Program-made: the position numbers and the translations under genes
Part shown: positions 45,101 through 54,403 of the stretch, piece after piece
Position numbering within the stretch: the stretch's first letter is position 1
How the letters are laid out: every line of letters begins with the position of its first letter
Assembly (NCBI GenBank): GCA_024345305.1
Contig: BRON01000002.1
Coordinates: 2,418,001 to 2,482,000, forward strand
Length of the DNA stretch: 64,000 nt
Source: Mrakia gelida
Lineage: Eukaryota > Basidiomycota > Tremellomycetes > Cystofilobasidiales > Mrakiaceae
Direction of reading: 5' to 3'
The notes under the pieces: model-generated
Database searches by the model: none
The model's input: the letters and a program-made list of their open reading frames with translations, nothing else
Told to the model about the DNA's origin: nothing

Positions 45101-46957
45101 TCGTTCGCGAGGGTGGGAGGAGAGGGTTGTTGACGAGCTGGAGTGGAGAAGGGTGCGAGGACTGGAGCTGGGATGTTTCGACGAGAGGAGAGAGGAAGAG
45201 GTGGCGAAGGGGTGAAGGTTGGTCGAACTGTGAAAGGTGAGAGGGGATTGGGGGAGAGGTTTGCGTCAGCCCTCCTCTCTTTCGCAACACGAGAGACGAC
45301 GGCTCCCTTCGTGGGAGAGAAGGTGGGACGAGTGAGAGAAGAGAGAAAAAGACTCACGAGAAGATCCATTCTCCGAATCAGGACTGGTCCCTTCCTCCTC
45401 CACAACACTGTCGATGCTGATCGAACTCCCTCCAAACCCAGTGTCCTTCGACCCTCCTGGGACGGCCAGTCCACCCTCCATCGGACTCCTATGATGAGGA
45501 TGATGCTCCTCCGAATCCGTATCACTCCCTTCACTATCCTCAGCAGCAGCCTCGTCCTCCGCGTCCCTCTGGATCTGCGAGTCGCGCGAGATCAACATCG
45601 TGGGCATCTGGCGGACGTGTCGACGAGGATTCTCTTCCTCCGTCATCGAGCTCAGCGCTGGCGTAGGTCGAAGGGTAGGGAGGTTGGCGATAGGCATGGG
45701 AGTAGGAGTGGACCGAGGAAGAGCTGCGATGGAGGATTTCCGACGTCCGTTGAGGTTAGGACGAGCTCCTCCTCGTTGAGCTGAGGTGGACGACGAGCTC
45801 GCGGCGGTGGTGGGTGAGGAGGGGAAAGGGAAGGCTGGAGAGGAGTTGTAGTGGTTGGTTGAGAGGTTGGGTGAGAGGATAGAGGGCATGGTGAGGCTGT
45901 TTTTGCGAGGGGTAGACGAGTTGGAGGAGATGGGGTTGGAGGTTGAGGTGAGGGTGGACGTGTTGGAAGTGGATTCGGGGAAGGACGAGGAGGAGAGGTC
46001 GATGAGGTCCGACGACGACTGCTCGACCTCTCCGTCCGAAGTTGACGACGGAGGTTGGGATGGGATCGAGATGGTTTCCGATGGAGGTGGTAGAGAGGTT
46101 GATGCTGGAGGACTTAAGGTGGGGAGATGAGAGTTCTCGGACGGTCCTCGACTTCCATAGCCAGAGTCCGCGATGTCGGACGAAGCTTTGACCGTCGTAG
46201 GATCTACAACGAAAGAGAGCGAAGAGCAAGGATGTAGATCAGCTCTCTGCCGAAGTTGATGAGCTAGCGAGAGAAGAAGAAGATCGAAAGACGACTGACC
46301 AGGTCTGGAGGTCGCACTAGCACCGACGACCTTGCTCCTGTCCCTTCCTTCGTCGTCATTCTCGACCCTGCTCTCTCCCATAGGACCCTCGCTCGAGTCT
46401 CCTGCTGCCATCGTCGAGGATTGAGTCCCGTTCGTCTGAGCTGAGGTGGCTGGAGGAGGAGGAGGTGAGGTCGAGGTCGAGGTCGAGTCTCGTTTGGAGA
46501 AGACTGACTTGAGGGGACCAAGGACGCTGACGGGGGAAGCTGAGGACTTCATGAGCGATTTGAGAGTGCTCGTAGTAGGAGGAGTTGGGTTGGAAGATGG
46601 AGGGATGCCTTTGTCTTCGTCTATTTCGCCCTGACGAGCTGCTGATGTGGACCGACGGTGAAAGATCTGGGACATGCGTCGAGGCGAGGACGAGGAGGAG
46701 AGGGGAGGAAGTCCGTCGAGGTTGGATGAGGAGGTGAGCGTTGATTTCCGTCTGAAGGATGGAGGGGAAGGCGAGAAGACTTGAGGTAAGGTGAAGGTGA
46801 TGGATGGGAATCGTTGACGAGAGAGGGAGGAAGATCGAGGAGGAGGAGGTCGATCCGAGAGGGAAGAAGAGGAGGACGACGACAGAGGAGGAGGAGGGGG
46901 AGGGAGGGTCAGGTCAGCCGGAGCAAGTTGAACTGGAGGGCTCGTGGAATGGTCCAT
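42185..46957 (-). CDS. Large disordered protein with a split PH domain
   Basis: The protein starts [16 protein letters not shown] at 46957; an upstream open frame to 47071 begins with TTG, not ATG. About 1,000 residues of Ser/Pro/Thr-rich sequence with acidic patches ([19 protein letters not shown]) precede a C-terminal pleckstrin-homology domain. The first PH half is [34 protein letters not shown]. The second half is [37 protein letters not shown] and [13 protein letters not shown] with the conserved Trp. About 200 disordered residues separate the halves. After the PH domain come an RRRRRR cluster and a short helical tail ending GNSTTV. PH domains bind phosphoinositides or proteins at membranes, so a membrane scaffold role is inferred. 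Confidence 0.8.
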
Positions 46958-48440
46958 ATCGATCCAACAAAGAGGAGAAGAGGCGGGGAGGGTAGTAGAG
47001 AAGGAGGTCGAGTGTTGTTTGTTCGTCGACGAAGGGGGAGGGGGCGAGAGGACGGATTGGAAGGTAGCCAAAGAGGCAGAGGAGGGGAGGAGAGGGAAGG
47101 AAGGTGGCTGCTCACCTTTGATCCTACTCGGTTCGAGCTCAAAGAATACACAAAGAGAGTGCCTGAACGGACGACTCGCCTAGGAGAGGAGAGAGGCGAA
47201 GAAGAAGGAGGAGAAGGGAGGGATGACGGCGACCTCGGTTGTCGTAGTTGGAGGGGAGAGAGATAGATGGAGACCTCAGTCGAGGAGGGAGGGGGAACGA
47301 AACGAGGAGGGAAGAGGCGATCGATCTGGAAGACGAGTAGAATGTTACTCATTAGCTCACATCTTTCGAGCTATAGACCAGCAAAGCGATGTAGAGACTC
47401 ACTTTTCCCTTTACGAGGTGGTGGTTTGAAGTGAGCTTCGAGAGTCGTCAGCTGAACTCGTCCTGCTCTTCTCCTCGCTCTCTCCTTTTTCCAGCGCTAA
47501 GACGAGAGAGAGGAGGGGGACGTCATCTTCACTCCTTCTTTTTCGAGCGAGTCCTCGGCATCTGCACTTCAGGCTTTCTGGTATCAACGCAGGGGCCTAC
47601 TGAGCTCAGATCGATGTGTCAGATAAATTTCCGACTCTGCGACGAAGAGTCACAGCAGAGGAGGGAGATACGCGACCCGATCCTCGACCTCCACCTTTTT
47701 TTTTCTCGAGTCTCGTTCCCCTTGGAACTCCCTTGGAGTCTCCCGCCCCTTCCTCGATGATGCCCCGAGGTCGGTGGAGATTTTGGTCGTCGGTTTGGTT
47801 TTTCCTTCTCGATCTTGACCTCGGCGAAGAGAGTTCTATAAGCGAAGGAGGAGGGCAGGATCATTGAACGAGCGAGCGCGTCGTCGGTCGACCAAGTTCG
47901 TCTCGCCTCTCTTTTGCTCTTCCAAGGAGGAACGGAGACGGGTATACATTCGAGAGCCAAAACTACTAGAAAGAAGAAACAACTGTTGTAACAAGAGAGA
48001 GAGGGGCGGGCACAGAAAAACACGAAAGAGAAGAGCCGGAAGAGAAGACGCGTCCGTCCGCTCGGAACGGACGCGTTGATGAAAAGCAGCGAAAACGAAG
48101 AGGGGAAGAAGGAGGAAGAAAAAGAGACGGTAAGAGAGAGAGAGAGAGAGCAGGCAAAGCGAAGACTAGTGAGACAGAAGGTGAAAGAGGAAAGGTAAAC
48201 AGGGTGAAACGGGGCGAGTCGAGTCGGACGAGACGAGGCAAAAACAGATGGAAAACAACGAGTGAGGAGGTGATACGACAAGTGGATGGGTGAAGGGTAT
48301 GATTTAGAGCCGCTCGATGGGGAGGTGGAAGTACAGAGGCGAACGCACTAGAGGAGGAAGGAGGACGGGGGAGGGTTGGACGCGTCGAGGAGGGATGAGG
48401 TTCAAAACGAGGTGAGGCGAGGGTTCCATTCGAGGGCGGC
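46958..48440. other. Long intergenic region upstream of the PH-domain gene
   Basis: At 1.48 kb this is the longest gene-free stretch in the window. On the minus strand it looks like a long pyrimidine-rich leader. A likely 5'-UTR intron runs from a GTGAGT donor near 47402 to a CTTCCAG acceptor near 47327, with a GCTAAT branch-like site between. Farther up are two ACGCGTCC-type sites near 48045 and 48070 and a GA dinucleotide run at 48136-48151. I found no supported coding or RNA gene; weak open frames here lack homology that I can recognise. Confidence 0.45.
48136..48151 (+). repeat. (GA)n microsatellite
   Basis: About eight consecutive GA units lie in the long gap upstream of the PH-domain gene. 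Confidence 0.85.
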
Positions 48441-50047
48441 CTAAGCTCGTCCTCCCTGGTTGGAAGGGAAGAACATGTCGATGAGGAGAGGTTGAAGCCA
48501 AGCCTCCTTCGCGGCTCCGAGCTTGACGTAGAGGCGGTTCTTTTGAGTGTATCTGAAGAGGAGGCGAAGGAGAAGATCAGCTCGAGCTCTCCTCTTTAGC
48601 AGACTTCACGACTCGTGGACGTTTTGAACGAGATGATAGATAAGCGGAAGAGCTCACCTCCTTAACGCGTTCTTGTTCGGGTGCCTTAAACTTGCTAGAG
48701 CGGCGTTCCTAACCTTCCTACCCTCCTCGGTCGTCACCCTGCTCCTCCCACCCGACTCACTCCCATCTCCTCCGTACCCAGCCAGTCCACCCAGACTTCC
48801 TGCATCCCCCTGCGAGCTCGTTCCGTCACCCACTCTGATCCTCGTCGCAAAGTACTCCCTGAGGTTCACGAACGCGTAGGCTTTGAGGAGCTTGTTGGCT
48901 TGAGTGAGGGAGGTTGGGAAGGGGTGGTAGAGGTCTTGGGTGGGAGTGATGGATCGAGATCGAGGATATGCGGAGGTGGTGCGGTCAGAGTCGGATGAAG
49001 AGGAGGAGTGGGTGGAGTTTGACCGAGAGCGAGAGGAGGTGTAGGTGGTGGACGCGTAGGAAGAGGAGGAGGGAGGGAGGCAGAGACCGAGTTCGACGCA
49101 GAGAGCTTGCCACTGATTATGGAAGATACAGAGAAGTGTAAGAATGTGGTCAATCGTCGAGGAAACCGGAGAGAATCACAAGCGAAGGCGAGGGAGGGAA
49201 GAGGAGGAGAAGGGAGAGAGACGAACGAGTTGAAGCTTTCCGTTGTCGCCCTGAAGCATGAACACAGCGGAATTGGCAAGGAAGCTTGAAAGCAAGGTCA
49301 GAAGGGTATATTGTCAGCTTTGGACTCGACTCGTTGCGAGAAAACAGCCAAAGAAGACGTAGAAACTCACTTGTCGACGATCTCCGTCGCATCCTCCTCC
49401 GTGAACTCGCTCCCCAGCACGCTATCCACCTCGTCCTCGTCCTCCCTTTCCGAGCTCTCGTCTGCCCAGGGTCGACTAGGTCCGACCTCGTAGTTCGACG
49501 ACGACGACGAAGGAGGCGAGATCCCCAACCCGCGACCTGCAGCAGCGGCCTCCCTCCTCGACTGAGCCGCCAAAGCCCGAGCTCGCACTCTCTGCCTCGC
49601 TCTCCTCGACGTTCCCACCTGGGATCCGCTCGCTGATGAGTCCCCATGTTCCGATGACGAAGAGATGGATCCTCCCTGATGCTCCAGTCGTGCCGAGGAG
49701 TGATGAGAGGAAGAGACGGGTGTTGAAGGACCTCTGGAAGGACGGGCGGGAGAGGCACGAAGCCAAAGCTCCACCTCGTTCTCCTCTGACTCCTCCTGGT
49801 CCGCTTCTTGAGCTTGAACGAGACTGAATCCGCTCGAGCTGCTTTCTGAGGTGACGTTCCTTCCTCCTCTTGCTCCTCCTGCGCTTGAGATGGATGGGGA
49901 GAGGTGGGGAGGAGTGGAGCGTTCGAGGACTATGAACTCGGAGTCCTCTCCGGAAGACTCAGGCGGGTAGGAGGACCTCGAACGAGCTTGGGAGAGGGAG
50001 AGGGAGACGAAGGAGGAGGTGAGAGATTCGGGAGAGGAAGGGGTCAT
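48441..50047 (-). CDS. Uncharacterised Ser/Arg-rich protein
   Basis: I do not recognise this family. Spliced exons give a product of about 420 residues. The first half is low-complexity and acidic to Ser-rich (MTPSSPESLTSSFVSL; EEDADQEESEENEVELWL) with an Arg/Ala helix (RRARQRVRARALAAQSRREA). It is followed by a more ordered segment: DATEIVDNFLANSAVFML, QGDNGKLQLWQALCVELGL, LTQANKLLKAYAFVNLREYF, RVTTEEGRKVRNAALASL, KNRLYVKLGAAKEAWL and a final FFPSNQGGRA. The ordered part is mostly helical and probably the functional core. The gene is head-to-head with a CHORD-like gene across 221 bp. A conserved fungal protein of unknown function is the most that can be said. Confidence 0.6.
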
Positions 50048-50268
50048 GGTTGGGGTGGAAGTGGAAGAAAGGAGGTTGACCGTTGGGGGAGAGGAGAGGA
50101 GGGATGATACGGGAGGGTCAAACGAAGGAGAGGGGACGAACTGGATGTGAGCTTCGACTCCCCTTCCCTTCCCTCCTTCGCTCGAGTTGAAAGCTCAACA
50201 ACATCAGCAGCTCAAATCGAGACTTCGCCAGCATCTTCATCTTCATCCCTATCTCTTAGCTCGTGCAA
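50048..50268. promoter_or_regulatory. Bidirectional promoter, Ser-rich protein / CHORD-like protein
   Basis: Only 221 bp separate the two divergent ATG codons. The stretch is pyrimidine-rich toward each gene. I see no named transcription-factor site with confidence. Confidence 0.5.
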
Positions 50269-50905
50269 ATGAATCAATCGGCAGGAACTTGGCCGCCCAA
50301 CCTCGAGCTCTGGAACCCCCCACCGTCTCGCGTCTTTCCTCCCTCCTCCTCCTCCTCCTCCTCTTATCAGCCTCCCCTCCCCTCCCCTTCCAACGAAGCC
50401 TCCCTCTACATCCAAGCGATCCGATCAGCAGGGCCTCATCAAGCCAAGAAGGATCTCTTCGACGCCGTCCTCAGAAGCGACAAGGCGGCCAAGCTCGCGT
50501 CTCTGATGCAGCTTCGGAGGGAGGGAGTCGAGCTCGTCGAGGAGGAGGACGAGCGCCTTTTGGTCGAGTGCGGGAGGTGCGACAAGGAGTTCGACGTATA
50601 CAAGAACGACGAGCCGTGTTTATATCACTCTGGTAAGTCTCTGTTTCATCTTCTTGACGCGTAGGAAGTTCTTCTGAACCTTCTCTCCGCCCTTTCGTTC
50701 CGACTCGCGCTCGCGACTCAAAGGGAAGCTCAAGTGCACCCCGAAGGATCAAGAGAACTGGGAGGACAACGACGGAAGAGGGAGGCTGAATACCAAGAAG
50801 AACAGGGAGGAGTATCCTCATCTCTTCACGTGGAGCTGCTGTGGGAGTTACGGCGGAGGAGATGATGGTTGCAAGAGGGGGAAGCACGTCGAACCAGACG
50901 AGTAG
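50269..50905 (+). CDS. CHORD-like zinc-binding protein
   Basis: There are two exons with the junction after YHSG. The start at 50269 is the first true ATG; an in-frame GTG lies two codons earlier. The product of about 190 residues begins MNQSAGTWPPNLELW. Its C-terminal half has the Cys/His spacing of a CHORD-type zinc domain: CGRCDKEFDVYKNDEPC, YHSGKLKC, WSCCG, a Gly/Asp-rich loop, GCKRGKH. In CHORD proteins such as RAR1/CHP1 this module binds zinc and Hsp90 co-chaperone partners. Only one such module is present and there is no CS domain, so a direct Rar1 equivalence is unlikely. The middle (DLFDAVLRSDKAAKLASLM) is helical. The zinc domain is clear; the role is unknown. Confidence 0.75.
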
Positions 50906-51135
50906 ACGCGTTCGTTTTCGGACGCGATGGAATGCATTTTTTCGCCAGTCTCTTCTCGAGTTTCCGTTAGGCCGTTCTCTTCTCGAGTTCCCTTGGACTC
51001 GAGTCCTAGCCTTTTGGAAGAAACGAACAGGACTTCCTCATTCGGCGTCCGCCGTCTCGAACAGACGAGCTCAACCTTGTTTCCTCCTTTCATTCTTCTC
51101 GCCTCCAACCACGTCCTCCCTCTCGACTTCTTCGC

Positions 51136-53039
51136 ATGACCGACCGAATCATTACAGGTCTTTGGCAGCTCGCTGGCGGACACGATCAGAAGGTTGATAT
51201 AGAGAGCTGCTCTCGGGTGATGGAGGAGTTGGTGTCGAAGTCGCTTTCGCTGACCTTTGACATGGCAGATCGTGAGTCCTCCTCCTCTTTGCTTCGTCTT
51301 TCTCTCTTTACTCGCACTTGAAGCTCACCCGTCTGCTCTACCTTATGTTTTTCCTCGATCAGACTACGGTGTAAGTCCTTGGGGAGCCAGAAGGAGGATG
51401 GGAGGGCGAGAGATGGGAAGGGGAAGAGGAGACGAAGCTGACCTCGACGACTCCCTTCCTTTCTTTTCTCCTCTTCCTTCTCCTCGCATCCATCAGCCAG
51501 CAGAACAAGTCGTCGGTCGATACCGCTCGAGGATCTCCGAGTACACTCTCCCTCAACCCAAAACGACCTTCTTCACGAAATGGTGTCCTCAGCCCGAGGT
51601 TTCGACAGCAGAGGAAACTCAGGCAGCCGTCGACCTCGCTCGTTCGCGGATGGGAGTCGACACGATTGACCGCCTACAGTTCCACATTTGGGATTACACG
51701 GACTCTTCCTATCTGTGAGTAGCTGCGTCGGTCATCTCTCTCGCCTGTGCTTGGTTCCTTGCTGAGCTTAAGTTTTTCTCCTGTCTCGCTTCCCTTTCAC
51801 TTCAGCTCCCTCTTCTGCCATCTCCAATCCCTCCAATCCTCAGGCAAGGTCAACCAACTCGCTCTCACCAACACCGACACCGCTCACCTCCTCCTCCTCA
51901 TCAACTCCGGATTCGCTCTCGCCTCCAACCAAGTCTCCGTCTCCGTCCTCGACCGTCGCATCCTCAACCCAAACGGAATGGCCGACACCTGTCTCAAGAA
52001 CGGAGTCGACCTCCTCGCCTACGGGGTCCTTCTCGGAGGTTTCCTGAACGAGAAGTGGCTGGGAGCTGGAGAGCCAAGAGGGTCAGATCTGGGGAACTGG
52101 AGTTTGAAGAAGTACAAGCGATTCATCGACGTCTCGGGAGGGTGGATCCCTTTCCAACGCGTCCTCTCCACCCTCGACTTCATCGCCAAGAAGTACACCT
52201 CCCCTGGCTCCCCCATCACCATCTCCACCATCTCTATCGCCTATGTCCTCTCCCTCCCCGCCGTCACCTCCGTCATCATTGGATCCCGACTCTCGCCCTT
52301 GTCCTCCGTCGCCAACGCCGAATCGAACCAACGCGCGCTCGAGATCGTTCTGGACGAGGAGGATTTGCAGATGATTGGGCAGGCTCAGAAGGAGTTGAAG
52401 GATATCCCAGGGGACAGTGGAGATGAGTACAGGAGGGCGCCGTTCTTGACGGCGAAGGGAGATCTGAGTGATCATCTGGACAAGGAGGGAGGAGAGGGGA
52501 CGCGAAGGAGGTTGGTGGAGGAAGCGATTCGCAGAGGAGAGAGGGTGGAGGTATCGAGTGGCAGCCCGTACGAGGCTCTAGCAGTGAGTTCTCTCTCTCT
52601 CCTCTCCTCGAGCTTCATGACCCAAAACCGACGCGTTCTTTCCCCGCGCGTTCGTTCTCTTTTCCAGGGCTACTGTCGCGCCGTTCGACTCGGCTCGAAC
52701 GTCCACATCTCTGGAACCACCGCTACCTCTCCTCTTCCCTCCCTCCTTCCAATCGCAGGAGGATCCTCAGCAGCTTCCCAACTCACCCACATCTTCGACA
52801 TCGTCACGCGCGCTCTTCATCGACTCAACGGATCGCTTTCCGACGTCGTCAGGACGCGCATCTTCCTCTCGGACCTCGCGGACGTTGAGGAAGTCAGTCG
52901 AGAGCATGGGAGGGCGTTTGCGAGGGAGGGGATTAGGCCGGCGAACACCATGGTTGGAGCGAAGTTGGTTGGGGAGTTTAAGGTCGAGATGGAGGTCGAG
53001 GCGAGGATCGGAGGGAGGGGTGTTGTTTTGAGGGTTTGA
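51136..53039 (+). CDS. Aldo/keto reductase-RidA (YjgF/UK114) fusion protein
   Basis: The N-terminal two thirds are an aldo/keto reductase barrel: ITGLWQLAGGH, FDMADHYGPAEQVVG with catalytic Asp and Tyr, FFTKWCPQP with Lys, LQFHIWDY with His, GVDLLAYGVLLGGFL and VTSVIIGSRLSP. The last 130 residues are a RidA-like domain: GYCRAVRLGSNVHISGTTA, IFDIVTRALHRLNGSLSDVVRTRIFLSD, REHGRAFAREGIRPANTM and KVEMEVEARI. The Arg that holds the substrate carboxylate in active RidA imine deaminases (in the PARSC-type motif) appears as Asn in PANTM, so imine hydrolysis is doubtful. The reductase tetrad is intact. The exon encoding H-Y-G is 8 nt (51363-51370). A bifunctional or ligand-sensing reductase is the inferred role. 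Confidence 0.85.
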
Positions 53040-53494
53040 GTAGAGTTTGTTTAGACGATGGATGATGGCTAGCTTGATAGACTGATATCGGATAACAACG
53101 TCGGAGTTGTAGGCTACCTGGCCTATTCAAGCGGATCGGAGAACGCGAGAACGCGAAAAGCGACGCGACGCCGTCGACGCTGTTCAGCCTGGGATTTGCT
53201 CGCTCTGAGACCGTTAGAGAGGTCTCGCACGGGAAGGGAAGATGGTGAGCGTGATGTTCCGCATGGTGGCACTGGAGTGGTACGAGATCAACTGGCATGG
53301 GGGGAAAACGAGGAACGACGGAGATGTCGAGGCGGACGCGTCGTTGAGAAAGAGTAGACAACTGCTCTGGTTCCTGGCACGCCAAAGAAGATAAGAAGGG
53401 CCGGGAGGGAGGGCGAAGCCCTCCTCTTCCAGCTCAAGAAGAGAGCGAGTCCTCAAAAAGAACCACTCCCCATCGTGAAAGCAGCAAAAGGATG
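53040..53494. other. Intergenic region
   Basis: This is the 3' flank of the AKR-RidA gene. A small hairpin, GAGACC with its complement GGTCTC around an 8-nt loop, lies near 53206-53226. No gene was found. Confidence 0.4.
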
Positions 53495-53566
53495 AGACCC
53501 CTACCCGACTTGAACGGATGACTTTAAGATTTGGAATCTTACACTCTACCACTGAGTTAAGGGGTC
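53495..53566 (-). tRNA. tRNA-Trp (anticodon CCA), no intron
   Basis: Read on minus from 53566, the cloverleaf is complete. The acceptor stem is GACCCCT/AGGGGTC. The D arm is ACTC/GAGT with loop AGTGGTA. The anticodon stem is TAAGA/TCTTA with loop TTCCAAA, anticodon CCA. The T arm is ATCCG/CGGGT (one G-T pair) with loop TTCAAGT. There are 71 paired-region bases plus a discriminator T at 53495, which is unusual; fungal tRNA-Trp usually has A. The D-arm and anticodon region resemble yeast tRNA-Trp. The gene sits at the inner end of one arm of a 226-bp inverted repeat. All stems pair, so it is probably functional, with the discriminator as the main doubt. Confidence 0.88.
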
Positions 53567-53737
53567 CTGATTGAGCTCTTAATGACAAAGTTTTCACCTG
53601 CCTGGCCAGCTCCTGACGGCAGGGAGGGTGTCTTTTCAACCTGGAGGACGAACGACCTGAAGACGACGTGACGGTCGAGTCGAAACGATCTGCTCTCTCG
53701 CGCGCACTCAGGATCTTTCTTGCCACTCAGATGCGAT
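53512..53737 (-). repeat. Inverted repeat, left arm (226 bp) containing most of tRNA-Trp and its upstream flank
   Basis: Read on minus, this arm runs from ATCGCATCTGAGTGG (53737) through 171 bp of tRNA upstream flank and the first 55 nt of the tRNA. The right arm has the same 226 bp on plus with one mismatch that I can see (GTTCGTCC here, GTTTGTCC there). The arms are separated by 159 bp. Confidence 0.93.
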
Positions 53738-53896
53738 GACTGTCCAGCGTAGTAGATGTATGTAGATAAGCTAGCTGTCCCGAGTCCAGATCCTCCTCCG
53801 TCACTCCGTCCCTCCATCCCAACCGACCGACGCACGCGTCCCTAGCCTCTCAAGTCCGTCCTTCCTCCTTCACTCTCTTGATCTTGGAACCAGACG

Positions 53897-54122
53897 ATCG
53901 CATCTGAGTGGCAAGAAAGATCCTGAGTGCGCGCGAGAGAGCAGATCGTTTCGACTCGACCGTCACGTCGTCTTCAGGTCGTTTGTCCTCCAGGTTGAAA
54001 AGACACCCTCCCTGCCGTCAGGAGCTGGCCAGGCAGGTGAAAACTTTGTCATTAAGAGCTCAATCAGGACCCCTTAACTCAGTGGTAGAGTGTAAGATTC
54101 CAAATCTTAAAGTCATCCGTTC
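53897..54122 (+). repeat. Inverted repeat, right arm (226 bp)
   Basis: This is a near-identical plus-strand copy of 53737-53512. Homology begins at ATCGCATC and stops abruptly at GTTC in the T arm of the tRNA, after which the sequence is unrelated (GGGAGGGAGG). Near-identity implies a recent inverted duplication or ongoing gene conversion. Confidence 0.93.
54068..54122 (+). pseudogene. Truncated tRNA-Trp copy
   Basis: The first 55 nt of the tRNA-Trp gene (GACCCCTTAACTCAG through GTCATCCGTTC) are present. The 3' half of the T arm and the acceptor strand are missing, so neither the internal B box nor the acceptor stem can form. It lies in the right arm of the inverted repeat with the same 171-bp upstream flank as the intact gene. 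Confidence 0.9.
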
Positions 54123-54403
54123 GGGAGGGAGGCAGAAGCGAGGTGAGGAGATCAGGGACGACGCGTCGAGCGCAAACGGAATCAGTTGAGCAGTTCTGAG
54201 CGTCAACACACCCTCAAGTCATCGGTAAGATACGAGATTTCGATTCGCCTTCCACCTAGCTATCCATGCAGACGAGGAAGACGAAGCTCGCGAAAGCGGA
54301 ACTCTTTCCTCGACGCGTCTCGCGTCTCGCCTCTTCTCGAGCGAAGAGAAGTCCATCGAGTCATTCAGATCGTGAATAAGTAAAGCCGTACCACCTCTCT
54401 CTC

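Noticed and set aside
46958..47071. Extended N-terminus of the PH-domain protein
   Set aside because: The extension starts with TTG (LATFQSV...), not ATG; the first ATG is at 46957.
53200..53290. Possible second small RNA gene around the GAGACC/GGTCTC hairpin
   Set aside because: Only one short stem forms; no cloverleaf, and no box C/D or H/ACA signature was found.
53214..53726. Open frame beginning MARKILSARERADRF on minus, repeated on plus at 53908-54189
   Set aside because: Both are the same frame through the two arms of the tRNA inverted repeat, crossing the tRNA body. They share identity because the DNA is duplicated, not because a protein is conserved.
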